From the NCBI RefSeq assembly GCF_000427295.1, contig NZ_ATNM01000147.1, positions 1 through 64,000 of the forward strand: a stretch of 64,000 nt of DNA, given 5' to 3'. Positions 1 to 7,696 of the stretch are shown in pieces (position 1 is the stretch's first letter; every line of letters starts with the position of its first letter). Under the pieces are notes generated by a model. That model did no database searches, was not told where the DNA came from, and saw only the letters and a list, made by a program, of their open reading frames with translations. A program made the position numbers and the translations under genes. This DNA comes from Cyclobacterium qasimii M12-11B (GTDB taxonomy: Bacteria > Bacteroidota > Bacteroidia > Cytophagales > Cyclobacteriaceae).

Positions 1-270
1 CAATTAATGAGCATGGCTTTCGATTCGGTTCGAAAGAGGGCTGCTACTACACTCTTGGAATTATTTGAAAAAGGGCTTATCAAAGACACTACAAATGATG
101 GGCTTAGTGTGTCCAGGGAAGATTTTGCAGGCCTTATTGGTACAGCAACGGAAACGGCTATTCGGGTGCTTTCTAATTTCAAGGATGAAGGTTTGATTCA
201 ATTGGGTGAATCCCGTAGGGTAGTTATTTGTGATTTAAAACAATTGCAACAGGTGGCCAACTTTGGATAA
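1..270 (+). CDS. Crp/Fnr-family transcriptional regulator, C-terminal part (5' end outside window)
   Basis: The reading frame is open from base 1, so the gene begins upstream of the window. The visible ~89 residues are the end of the dimerisation helix and a winged helix-turn-helix of the Crp/Fnr type. The recognition helix reads TATETAIRVLSNF. Its Glu and Arg align with E209/R213 of FNR and E181/R185 of CRP, which contact the GA of TGA half-sites. The N-terminal sensor domain is missing, so iron-sulfur, haem or nucleotide sensing cannot be judged. It is the only Crp/Fnr protein in view and lies beside a large set of TGA-N6-TCA promoters, so it is the natural candidate regulator; that link is inference. 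A weak hairpin (270-284) followed by A residues lies at the stop codon. Confidence 0.85.
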   Translation, partial: QLMSMAFDSVRKRAATTLLELFEKGLIKDTTNDGLSVSREDFAGLIGTATETAIRVLSNFKDEGLIQLGESRRVVICDLKQLQQVANFG

Positions 271-563
271 AAGGCTGGGCCTTTAAAAAATTGAAAATTA
301 GGCTATTTTTAAAACTTTACCCACCTAAGGCAATCAATAGCAAGATAATCCTCACAAGTATAAAGGCACAATAAAAACTGGATAGGACTTCCTATGGCTT
401 AGGTAATCCTACCCATAAAACACGAATTAAAGCATTCACACACAGGAGTAACCATTGCGATTATGCCATTGTCGCTACTAATAATACAATTCCAATATCT
501 ATTGTTTTAATTTGAATGTTTAAGGTTGCCAATAAAATTTAAATGGTGATATTATTAACAACA

Positions 564-606
564 TGATTTAGATCAGACAAATTAAAAGCGTGCCATTGTA
601 AATTAG
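564..606 (+). promoter_or_regulatory. Crp/Fnr-type promoter of the 660 gene (site 1)
   Basis: The palindrome TGATTTAGATCA lies at 564-575 and TAAATTAG, a 5/6 match to TAnnTTTG, at 599-606, exactly 23 bp further on. The start codon is at 660. The rest of the 390-base gap after the regulator gene holds only a short palindrome, ATAGGA-CT-TCCTAT (382-395). Confidence 0.75.
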
Positions 607-659
607 CATATAGAGAACGCCCCAACCTATGATAATGCTATCTCTAAAATGTAATACAC

Positions 660-1166
660 ATGCACGATCCAGACACAGAACATAAACAAGTTCTTATAAA
701 GTCATTTGCCCAAATAACTGAGCTAGAAAACGCTTTAAAAGCGATTCATGAAATTGATTCCGATAAAATGGCACTTTCAATTATCGGTAATCTAGGGGAT
801 ACCAATGCAAATAATCCAAAGCAATTGGCCGAAGAAAAAAAACAATTACACACCTTTTTTAAAGAATTCCTGGGTAACGAAACCAATTTTGACACTTTTT
901 ATAACCCAGAGATAGGCTATCTGTTTATAGTCGGTTTTTTAGTGCTTACGTTTCTTAATCCAGTAGGGGGAAGGACAATTGGCGCATTATCTGGTGGTCC
1001 CTATGGCATTTTAAGAGGACTGGGTATTAGTGAGACCGAAGCTATTCTTAACGTCCAAAAACTCCACGATGGAAATTACCTATTTTTGGCCAGAGGCAAG
1101 AGATTGCCTATCGAGAAACTTCAAGGTATACTGAAAAGCCTGGAAAATCCTGGAACTTCCCAGTGA
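660..1166 (+). CDS. YflT/general-stress-protein-like small membrane-associated protein
   Basis: A 168-residue protein of uncertain function. The N-terminal ~50 residues follow a pattern seen in YflT/DUF1269-type general stress proteins, which modulate an acidic helix around a small alpha/beta fold. A hydrophobic Gly-rich segment (about residues 81-115) could span the membrane. The tail begins GLGISETEA and resembles the part of those proteins that follows their Gly-rich segment. It stands alone on the + strand and has its own Crp/Fnr-type promoter (564-606), placing it in the same regulon as dps and the N-ATPase. The family assignment is by eye and moderate; the reading frame itself is convincing. 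Confidence 0.6.
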   Translation: MHDPDTEHKQVLIKSFAQITELENALKAIHEIDSDKMALSIIGNLGDTNANNPKQLAEEKKQLHTFFKEFLGNETNFDTFYNPEIGYLFIVGFLVLTFLNPVGGRTIGALSGGPYGILRGLGISETEAILNVQKLHDGNYLFLARGKRLPIEKLQGILKSLENPGTSQ

Positions 1167-1728
1167 TGGGAAAAGTTTACATCCGTATTCAATGACATTG
1201 ATAAATAAACTAACCTAGCTAAGTTAGCTCTTCGTATATAATGGCCCAAACCCAGGGCTTTAAATGCTTATGCCAGGCCAATTACCTTCCAACATACTAA
1301 GAGTCTGGAGGAATCGTACAATTAGATTTTCTGACCCTGCTCAGCCTGCCCTATTACGCTTCAGGGGTAGTATCATAATTAGGAGAACTACTTCAAGTTT
1401 TCAGTTAAAACCAAAAAACCAGCGAGAGCATTCTCCGCTAGTTTTCTTTTACTCACTTAATGTGCTAGAATTAATTATTACAAAAACCAATTTTTCAACC
1501 CTTCTACAAAACAGTAAATAACAAAAGTAGCTGAACCAATTGCTCCTAAAAGGAAAATTAAAAAAAGCAGCGAAATCATGGTAAGGATTTATTGAATTGG
1601 ACAAATCGGTAGTGCCAATCAATGCATTCACCCTTACCATGTAAACAAGAAATAGAAATTTACCAACCAACCATTTTTTCTTGTTCTTTCGCTGCTTTTG
1701 AAAATCAAATACTCCTACTCACAACAAT
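1167..1728. other. Intergenic region without a recognised gene
   Basis: This 562-base stretch between convergent genes holds a near-palindrome CTAACCTAGCTAAGTTAG around 1210-1227 and a terminator-like hairpin at 1419-1442. The short open frames across it have no recognisable family features. I see nothing else supportable. Confidence 0.5.
1411..1450. terminator. Bidirectional terminator-like hairpin
   Basis: CCAGCGAGAG and CTCCGCTAG form a near-perfect stem around a short loop. An A tract lies on one side and TTTTCTTTT on the other, so it could stop transcription from both convergent neighbours (660 + and 1729 -). Confidence 0.55.
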
Positions 1729-2298
1729 TTATTGAATAGCTTTATTAATCTTTTTAAGATTGAAGCCCAAGAATATTCGGAAGATACCTGCTGTAATGAA
1801 GGCAAAGGCTGTCATGTATACAATGCTCAATCCAGCAAATACAGGATTTGCCAATAGTAGAAAGGAAAACAGCAAGGTTATGATACTCCAAAACAAAAGC
1901 CAGCCCCATTGAGGGAAATTGTTGGATTTCAATTGAAAAGATATACCAATAGACATTATACTTTGAAACAATAGCCAAAACCCAACATACAGCGGTAAAA
2001 TAGCCATTGTCATCAATGGATGGCTCAATAACAATATGCCAATGGCAAGGTCTAAAATACCCCCAGCCAAATGCCAGCCCCAGACAGAATCCTCTTTTCT
2101 ATTTGATATAGAAAAAGCGACTTGAAATATCCCGGAGACAAAAATGAATATACTAAAAATAATGCTCAAGGACATGTAACTTTCCATAGGCGTTTTCATC
2201 ACCCAAAAACCAGCAACCAGGTACAGAACACCTAATAAGATTGAAAGCCACCAATTCTTTATGGCGCTATGTGCAGTATCTAAAATTGTTGTTGACAT
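1729..2298 (-). CDS. HdeD-like (DUF308) integral membrane protein
   Basis: A 189-residue, highly hydrophobic protein with about six transmembrane helices in the paired-helix pattern of the HdeD/DUF308 family. HdeD of E. coli is an inner-membrane protein linked to acid resistance and high cell density; the molecular activity of the family is unknown. Typical features are the repeated pattern of helix, short basic or acidic loop, helix, and the central segment GWHLAGGILDLAIGILLL. It stands alone on the - strand. A full 6/6 TAnnTTTG box and a TGA-N6-TCA site lie upstream (2353-2395), so it is expected to be induced together with dps and the other units of the island. Confidence 0.8.
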   Translation of the reverse strand: MSTTILDTAHSAIKNWWLSILLGVLYLVAGFWVMKTPMESYMSLSIIFSIFIFVSGIFQVAFSISNRKEDSVWGWHLAGGILDLAIGILLLSHPLMTMAILPLYVGFWLLFQSIMSIGISFQLKSNNFPQWGWLLFWSIITLLFSFLLLANPVFAGLSIVYMTAFAFITAGIFRIFLGFNLKKINKAIQ

Positions 2299-2352
2299 TT
2301 TCTTCGTATTTTAAATGAGTGTATTTGCGGTCATAATTTAATGATCGATTCT

Positions 2353-2395
2353 CAAAAGTAGGAGGTGGTTGTTTCGTTTACCATGATTTGGGTCA
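2353..2395 (-). promoter_or_regulatory. Crp/Fnr-type promoter of the hdeD-like gene (site 2)
   Basis: On the - strand, TGACCCAAATCA (2395-2384) is followed after 23 bp by TACTTTTG (2360-2353), a 6/6 match to TAnnTTTG. The start codon is 55 bp beyond the box. Confidence 0.85.
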
Positions 2396-2623
2396 GTCTG
2401 ATAAAAAATATAAAAAGAACACTTTTTCAAAGTATCCCAACTCAGGTTATAAAGCTAAATGAAAGCACCTCTTTCCCTTTTACAGGCTAGCGGTATTGAT
2501 TGGAAAAAGACATATTCCATACAATAACAAATTATTTTGGGTGACCTGATAACCAAATGATTAAGCTTGGTTTTTGTACCCGATCCTTTAACCCGAAATA
2601 TGCAATAGACAATCTTTTACGTG

Positions 2624-2733
2624 CTGAAATCGCTTCAAAATACCCAATCGTTGCTGTTTTCAATTTCACCATATCGGTGCTATGCTAAAATCTCCAAACA
2701 GCCTGATTTTCTTTCGATTGCAACACTTCCCGT
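2624..2733 (+). repeat. Dispersed intergenic repeat, copy A
   Basis: About 110 bases that recur, imperfectly, at 52227-52336, in part at 36151-36200, and in part on the opposite strand at 4305-4341. Nested inverted repeats are visible: CAATCG with CGATTG, GCTGTTT with AAACAGC, and CACC-atatc-GGTG in the centre. It may be a small non-autonomous element or a structured intergenic repeat. It lies between two divergent Crp/Fnr-type promoters. Confidence 0.65.
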
Positions 2734-2794
2734 AAACACGGGACAGGCTATAACGAACCCTATTACATAATCCGGGTTTAATATTTTTTGAAGC

Positions 2795-2837
2795 TGACCT
2801 AAGTCATGGTATTCTATCTTCTGTTTCTGCATTTTTA
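2795..2837 (+). promoter_or_regulatory. Crp/Fnr-type promoter of the sigma-factor gene (site 3)
   Basis: TGACCTAAGTCA (2795-2806) is a strong site. The -7 box at the fixed 23-bp spacing, CATTTTTA (2830-2837), matches 4 of 6 positions. The ATG at 2865 is 28 bp beyond. Confidence 0.65.
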
Positions 2838-2864
2838 GGTCTCTTTAAACCTAAAGGAAATAAC

Positions 2865-3635
2865 ATGGACAGTAAAAAGTATTACGAAAATAAATCAGGA
2901 TTCAATGTATTCGTTGCAAGTACATTTTCAGATTTAAAGCAGTTTAAGCAACAAAATGATCAGGCATTGTTCAACAATTTATTGTTGAAAGACCTATATC
3001 AGGTAAAACGCTATATCGCCAAAAGAATGGCTACTGCATTGTCCAAGGGGAATTTACCTAAAGGAAAGTATAAAATAGATGATTTTATCGATCAGCTATT
3101 TATTGAAATCTATGACAATTTTAGTGAGGTACATAATGAAGAGAATCTGCATCCCTGGATATTCATGAAAGCCGATAAGCTATTGGAAGAAACGCTCGTA
3201 AATGAAGAATTTAACGAGTATTTTTTCAAGAACATTGATGACTATTCCCGTCCAGAGTGGGATGAAATGGAAGAAAAGTTTAGTGTTGATGCTGGGGGCG
3301 ATTTGGTGATGATTGATGAGTTAAACGATATTTCATACCCCAAAAACGACTATGTATTGAACCATGTTTTTATTGAAGACGACAAAAAAGAATTAATGGA
3401 TCAGCTCGATAAAGATTTGGGTAAAGAGAAAATTAAAAGGCACACTGATATGGTATTGCATTATCTGCCTTTACACATGCGAACTGTATTTGAATTGGCA
3501 ACCGAATATCAATTTTCAGTGAGTGAAATTGCCATCATTCGCAACCAAAGCCAGGACGAGGTAAATCAGCTACTAGAAAAAGCTCGCCAGAGTCTCGAAA
3601 CCAGTCTTCTCAAAAGATTCGAAGTAGCGAAATAA
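2865..3635 (+). CDS. Sigma-70-family RNA polymerase sigma factor (divergent)
   Basis: A 256-residue protein. The last ~65 residues look like sigma region 4: a helix ending LPLHMRTVFELAT, then a helix-turn-helix with SVSEIAIIRNQSQDEV and a basic terminal helix. The N-terminal part (about 35-110) is helical and could be a divergent region 2; the middle (about 115-180) is acidic and unlike standard ECF factors. No anti-sigma gene is adjacent. It has its own Crp/Fnr-type promoter, so it may relay the same signal to further genes. It could instead be a sigma-like regulator that does not recruit core polymerase; region 4 is the secure part. Confidence 0.7.
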   Translation: MDSKKYYENKSGFNVFVASTFSDLKQFKQQNDQALFNNLLLKDLYQVKRYIAKRMATALSKGNLPKGKYKIDDFIDQLFIEIYDNFSEVHNEENLHPWIFMKADKLLEETLVNEEFNEYFFKNIDDYSRPEWDEMEEKFSVDAGGDLVMIDELNDISYPKNDYVLNHVFIEDDKKELMDQLDKDLGKEKIKRHTDMVLHYLPLHMRTVFELATEYQFSVSEIAIIRNQSQDEVNQLLEKARQSLETSLLKRFEVAK

Positions 3636-3735
3636 GTAGTTGTTCAATTAACCTTGGTCAAGTAAGGGGAAATAAACCTTTACCATTTGATTTTGGCTTT
3701 TTCCTATTCAACCTTTAATTAAAAATGATTCAATT

Positions 3736-4104
3736 ATGCAAGTCTCAATTTATAAATCAGACCCGCAATCGGCAGAAAGCATCGATAATTTTATGGATTA
3801 TTACTATAATCTGCGTATGCATTTCCTTGCCAGTGACCTTCTTTACAAAGGTTTATCACCCCAACAAATTCATGATGCTGTGGTAAAGGCAATGAAGGTG
3901 GCCAAGTCATCTAAAATGAATATACGTGAACATTTTAAACCTGTATTTAGCAGTATAGACAAGGAAGTCATTAGCGATTGTAAACTATCTCGTTTAGGAT
4001 ACGGTCTTGTACTAATGAATGCAGAAACCAATCTTTCAGTAGTCGGTGAGTGGCAACGAAAAGTATTGGAAAAATTTTTGACTACCACTTCTGAACACAA
4101 TTAA
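3736..4104 (+). CDS. Uncharacterised 122-residue protein
   Basis: A convincing open frame 100 bases after the sigma-factor gene, in the same orientation, possibly cotranscribed or with its own promoter in the T-rich gap. The protein is soluble and mostly helical, with no signal peptide or cysteine cluster. Residues ~75-110 (LSRLGYGLVLMNA) faintly recall the C-terminal part of DinD/BRO-type proteins, but I do not rely on it. Function unknown. Confidence 0.55.
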   Translation: MQVSIYKSDPQSAESIDNFMDYYYNLRMHFLASDLLYKGLSPQQIHDAVVKAMKVAKSSKMNIREHFKPVFSSIDKEVISDCKLSRLGYGLVLMNAETNLSVVGEWQRKVLEKFLTTTSEHN

Positions 4105-4304
4105 AAATTCAATCACACATCTGCTACAAGCAAAACTTTTAGTAAAAAAATCGGGTCTGTTTAAACAGAATCGCATGAAATAGGACCATAAGTATTTTTG
4201 AAGGTTTATACCTGAGTTTACTCAGATTTTACATTTTCATTTAAATTTTGTGCTGGAGGTAGGGTTTATTTTTCTGCTTTTTAATCTTTTGGTTGTCCAG
4301 AGGC

Positions 4305-4341
4305 GGTTGTTGTTTTCACAAGAAAATCAGGCTATTTGGAG
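4305..4341 (-). repeat. Dispersed intergenic repeat, partial copy D
   Basis: Read on the - strand, this carries the TCCAAATAGCCTGATTTTCT core and the following ACAACA found in copies A, B and C. It lies in the 355-base gap between 4104 and dps. That gap otherwise holds a 14-bp palindrome (4156-4169) and the dps terminator. Confidence 0.5.
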
Positions 4342-4383
4342 ACTGAGTCATAATTAAAAGCACAATACTAACCAACTTCATAT

Positions 4384-4429
4384 AATTGAAAACCCCAAAC
4401 AGAATAAATTCTGTTTGGGGTTTTCAATT
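4384..4429. terminator. Strong bidirectional terminator
   Basis: A perfect inverted repeat with two 22-base arms around a 2-base centre. It contains AACCCC/GGGGTT, and T-rich arms provide U tracts in either direction. It sits 30 bases beyond the dps stop codon and would also end transcription from the + strand genes at 2865-4104. Confidence 0.9.
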
Positions 4430-4458
4430 GACTTATTCGATAAGTTTAAAAACTTACT

Positions 4459-4935
4459 TTACTTCAAATGTGATCGTAACATCCATGCGGTTTTCTCATG
4501 CTGCTCCATCAATCCAGTAATATAGTCGCTAATGCCATCGGCCTGCCATTTGTCAGCTATAGGCTTTATTTCTTCTCGAAGGAATATAATGATGCTCTCA
4601 TGGTCTTCCAATAATTCTGCGAATATACTTTGGCTGTCATTCCCACCTTTTGTTTTTTCAGTAAGATGAGTCAATTGGGAATAGTCCTTTAACGTTCCAG
4701 GCACATAATGACCTATTGCGCGTATTTTTTCCGCTACAGTATCTACCACTTCTTGTTGCTCCTCGTACAACGTTTCTAGATAAAGGTGAACTCCATGAAA
4801 ATCCGGACCTTCAATGTTCCAGTGGAAATTTAGTGTTTTTGAATAAAGCACAAATTCGTCAGCCAAAATTTTTGACAATTGGTAGGCGATAGCTTGTCTG
4901 TTCTCTTCGGAAATTCCTATGTTTGGCGCTTTCAT
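4459..4935 (-). CDS. dps: Dps-family DNA-protecting ferritin-like protein
   Basis: A 158-residue Dps monomer, the usual family length. Dps dodecamers oxidise Fe(II) with peroxide, store the iron and shield DNA in starved or stressed cells. The inter-subunit ferroxidase ligands are all visible: His38 in FHWN, His50 and Glu54 in the DFHGVHLYLE segment, and Glu69, spaced as in E. coli H51/H63/D67/E82. There is no long basic N-terminal tail, so direct DNA binding is uncertain. The gene is monocistronic, with a strong terminator (4384-4429) and a perfect TAnnTTTG box plus Crp/Fnr-type site upstream (4965-5007). Confidence 0.95.
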   Translation of the reverse strand: MKAPNIGISEENRQAIAYQLSKILADEFVLYSKTLNFHWNIEGPDFHGVHLYLETLYEEQQEVVDTVAEKIRAIGHYVPGTLKDYSQLTHLTEKTKGGNDSQSIFAELLEDHESIIIFLREEIKPIADKWQADGISDYITGLMEQHEKTAWMLRSHLK

Positions 4936-4964
4936 ATTTTGAGGTTTTACAATTAATAATTATT

Positions 4965-5007
4965 CAAAGATATTGTGATTTAAAATCGATTGCACTGATT
5001 TAGATCA
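4965..5007 (-). promoter_or_regulatory. Crp/Fnr-type promoter of dps (site 4)
   Basis: On the - strand TGATCTAAATCA (5007-4996) is followed after 23 bp by TATCTTTG (4972-4965), a 6/6 match to TAnnTTTG. The palindrome is extended by TGCA on both sides after one unpaired base. The sequence from 5008 to 5232 shows nothing else. Confidence 0.88.
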
Positions 5008-5232
5008 TGCAACTACTTTTAATTTCGCTTGAATAATTAAGGCGTTTTAACTACAAAAAGAAACCCAATAAAAATGGAGACCTTCGATCCATTATTGTAT
5101 TAAATGTTACTAAACAAAAGGCTAGAAAGACCCTCCATCGTAAATTATCCATTCTTTCCAGCGGTTAGTACTAAAATACCCATTAGTAAATTATCGTATT
5201 TGCAATACAATCGTTTCAGAAAAAATTAGCCC

Positions 5233-6967
5233 TTACAATACCTCTTTAAGGTGTTTGTAGTTTGTCTTAACCATTTCTAAAACTTCATCCATGTTGCCAC
5301 TCAATATCATTTTGGACATAGACAAAGCATAGCCTTTCATTTGGTCAAATTCCATTTTAGGTGGCATGGCCAATGCTTGCGGGTTGGTAAACAAACTCAC
5401 TAAAACAGGGCCATCGTGTGCAAATGCTTCTTTCAAGGATTGTTTAACGTCGGCAGGATTTGTAACTGAAATCCCCTTGAAACCCATCGCTTGTGCAATC
5501 ATTTCAAAATCAGGATTCACCATGTCGGTTTCATTATTGGGCAAGCCCTCTACTTGCATTTCCAATTGTACCATTCCCAAAGAGCGGTTGTTGAAAACAA
5601 TCAGTTTTATAGGCAGGTTGTATTGTTTGATAGTTGCCAAATCTCCCAATAACATTGAGAGGCCTCCATCTCCGCAAAACGCCACAACTTGCCTGTCTGG
5701 ATAGGCCAATTGTGCTCCAATGGCCATCGGCATGGCATTGGCCATTGAACCGTGGTTGAAAGAACCCAACATCATTCGCTTTCCGGTACCGTGAATGTAC
5801 CTTGCGCCCCACACACAACACATCCCTGTATCTACTGTAAAAACGGTGTCATCATTGGCCATTTCATTGATGGTAGAAGCCACGAACTCTGGACTAATAT
5901 GGTCTTTAGAGCCCTCATCCTTTACATAGACATTTAGGTTTTCTTTTACTTTTTCATAAAAATCCAATTGAGCATTTAAGAAGCTATCGTCTTCTTTTCT
6001 TTGATCAATGGCAATAAGGCAGCAACCGTATCTGTTATTTTTCCGGTCAATCCCATTTCTAACTTTGCCCTTCTACCCAATCGTTCTGGTTTTTCGTCAA
6101 CCTGAATAATTTTGTTTTTACTGGCATAAAATGCTCATAAGGGAAATCGGTACCCAATAACAGCACCACATCCGATTCGTGCATGGCATGAAAAGCAGAT
6201 GGGACACCGAGCAAACCAGTCATCCCTACTTCGTAAGGGTTGTTGTGCTGCATGCCCATTTTTCCACGGAAAGAATATCCGATAGGAGCCTTTAATAATC
6301 CTGCCAATTTCACAATATCATCATGCGCTCCCCTTGCTCCAATACCGCAGTAAATAGAAATTTTTGGATGTTTGTTAACCAAATCGGCCAATCTTTGCAT
6401 CTCATTATCCGATGGTCGCAAAACGGTTTCGCTATTGTAATTGTACATGGAAGTTACATTCTCTTCGGCCGACATGGCAGAGACATCTCCAGGCAAACCA
6501 AACACGGCTACTCCTTTTTTATGAATAGCATGCTGAATGGCAGTTTGCAACATGCGTGGTACTTGTTTTGGTGTGGTTGCCAATTCATTGTACACACTAC
6601 AATCATCAAATAGTTTGTAGGTATTTGTTCCTTGAAAATAATCAACACCCATTTCAGCCGTACCAATGGTAGAGGCAATGGCGATAATTGGAACCCCAGA
6701 TCGGTTGGCATCGTACAGACCGTTTATTAAATGCACATGGCCAGGACCACTACTTCCAGCACAACAGGCCAGGCCATCCAATTCTGCTTCAGCAGCAGCG
6801 GCATAAGCGCCTACTTCTTCATGGCGAACGTGGATCCATTTAATTTTTCCACTTCTTCTTACCGCATCATTCAATTCGTTTAGGCTATCACCCGTTACGG
6901 CATAAATTCTTTTTACATTATTACTGACCAGCATCTCTACGATTTGGTCTGCTACTTTTTTCCCCAT
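5233..6967 (-). CDS. poxB: PoxB-type pyruvate oxidase (ThDP-dependent), frameshifted twice in this assembly
   Basis: The corrected product is 578 residues and is collinear with E. coli PoxB (572), which oxidises pyruvate to acetate and CO2 and passes electrons to quinone at the membrane. The ThDP glutamate lies in HVRHEEVGAYAA near residue 50, and the Mg/ThDP motif CGDGGLSMLLGDLATIKQ...NN is in the C-terminal domain. LGSFNHGSMANAMP and the region before it match PoxB closely. Two one-base deletions interrupt it, in T runs (as read on +) at 6110-6113 and 5995-5998; correcting both restores one frame. Start ATG at 6967. No Crp/Fnr-type site was found upstream. Other ThDP enzymes such as acetolactate synthase are less likely given the whole-length match. 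Confidence 0.9.
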
Positions 6968-7017
6968 GATTGTTTTCTTTATGTTGAAAAATGTTATCCT
7001 ATTCTCTCTTTAATAAA

Positions 7018-7218
7018 TTACAGGCTCTTCATAAAATTTATTTCCGCTCCAAAAAAAGATGGCGAGGCATTGACACTGCTGTGAATTCCAATTCCAAAAT
7101 CCGCATCAATTATTCCTGCAATACTGCTCCGGTGCATTTCACAATGGCCTGGTGCTATTGTCCGTAACCGTTTCAACGCTATTTTTTTCTGTATATGAAA
7201 TGTTATGCCTCCACACAT
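7018..7218 (-). CDS. Unidentified short open frame upstream of the PoxB-type gene
   Basis: A 66-codon frame ending 50 bases before the PoxB start, in the same orientation. The frame is open for about 30 further codons upstream, without another ATG, and the other two frames of this strand are stop-rich. The predicted peptide begins MCGGITFHIQKK and matches no family I know. It may be a small gene, the remnant of a larger one, or chance. Confidence 0.25.
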   Translation of the reverse strand: MCGGITFHIQKKIALKRLRTIAPGHCEMHRSSIAGIIDADFGIGIHSSVNASPSFFGAEINFMKSL

Positions 7219-7634
7219 TACACCCTCACGTCCAACTGCTTGTGAGGGATCAATAACAATGCCACCCTTATTGTAAAATTTGGCCTGCCCAGTTTCAACT
7301 ATTTCTTGTTTTTATTTCTGCGAAGTTTGATTTTATGCAGTTGAGATTTTGTCAGCATTGCTTCAAAAACACGCAACAATACCACCTAATCATAAGGCCA
7401 AAGTCCGGGTAAAATCAGGAAAATTATAAATTTCGCCTTGAGAGGGCTTTTGGGTTCTAGCGCATTAAGACGGCCAAATTATCAAGAGAGGAAAATGTTC
7501 CGCTGTAAAGGATAGGTTAGGAGTGATGACCTAAGATTAAACGCTTTTTTCTACTAGAAAGAGGTTTCTTAACACTACTAATTTTTTTTCTAGTTACCCC
7601 ACTGTGTTTGTATTCATGTAAAGCCTGGTAATTA

Positions 7635-7678
7635 AGCTATAAGCGCAAGCATCCATTGGTATACTTGTGCTTATAGCT
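7635..7678. terminator. Hairpin downstream of the SQR-like gene
   Basis: Two 15-base arms (7635-7649 and 7664-7678) pair with one G-T wobble around a 14-base loop. It lies just past the corrected stop codon of the SQR-like gene at 7697. There is no U tract, so factor-independent termination is uncertain. Confidence 0.55.
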
Positions 7679-7696
7679 ATTCTTAGTAATTAGGTT

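Larger units (their letters stand above)
6968..7696. other. Gene-poor gap between the PoxB-type gene and the SQR-like gene
   Basis: About 730 bases. It holds one unidentified open frame (7018-7218, listed separately), a hairpin at 7635-7678, and a degenerate half-site TGACCTAAG near 7525 that lacks a proper second half. No promoter with the island's geometry was found. Confidence 0.5.

Noticed and set aside
1264-1521. 85-codon open frame on the + strand
   Set aside because: It crosses a terminator-like hairpin, has no recognisable family features and a low-complexity basic composition; it is most likely chance.
7520-7540. TGACCTAAGATTA as a thirteenth Crp/Fnr-type site
   Set aside because: The second half-site is absent and no TAnnTTTG lies at the fixed spacing on either strand.
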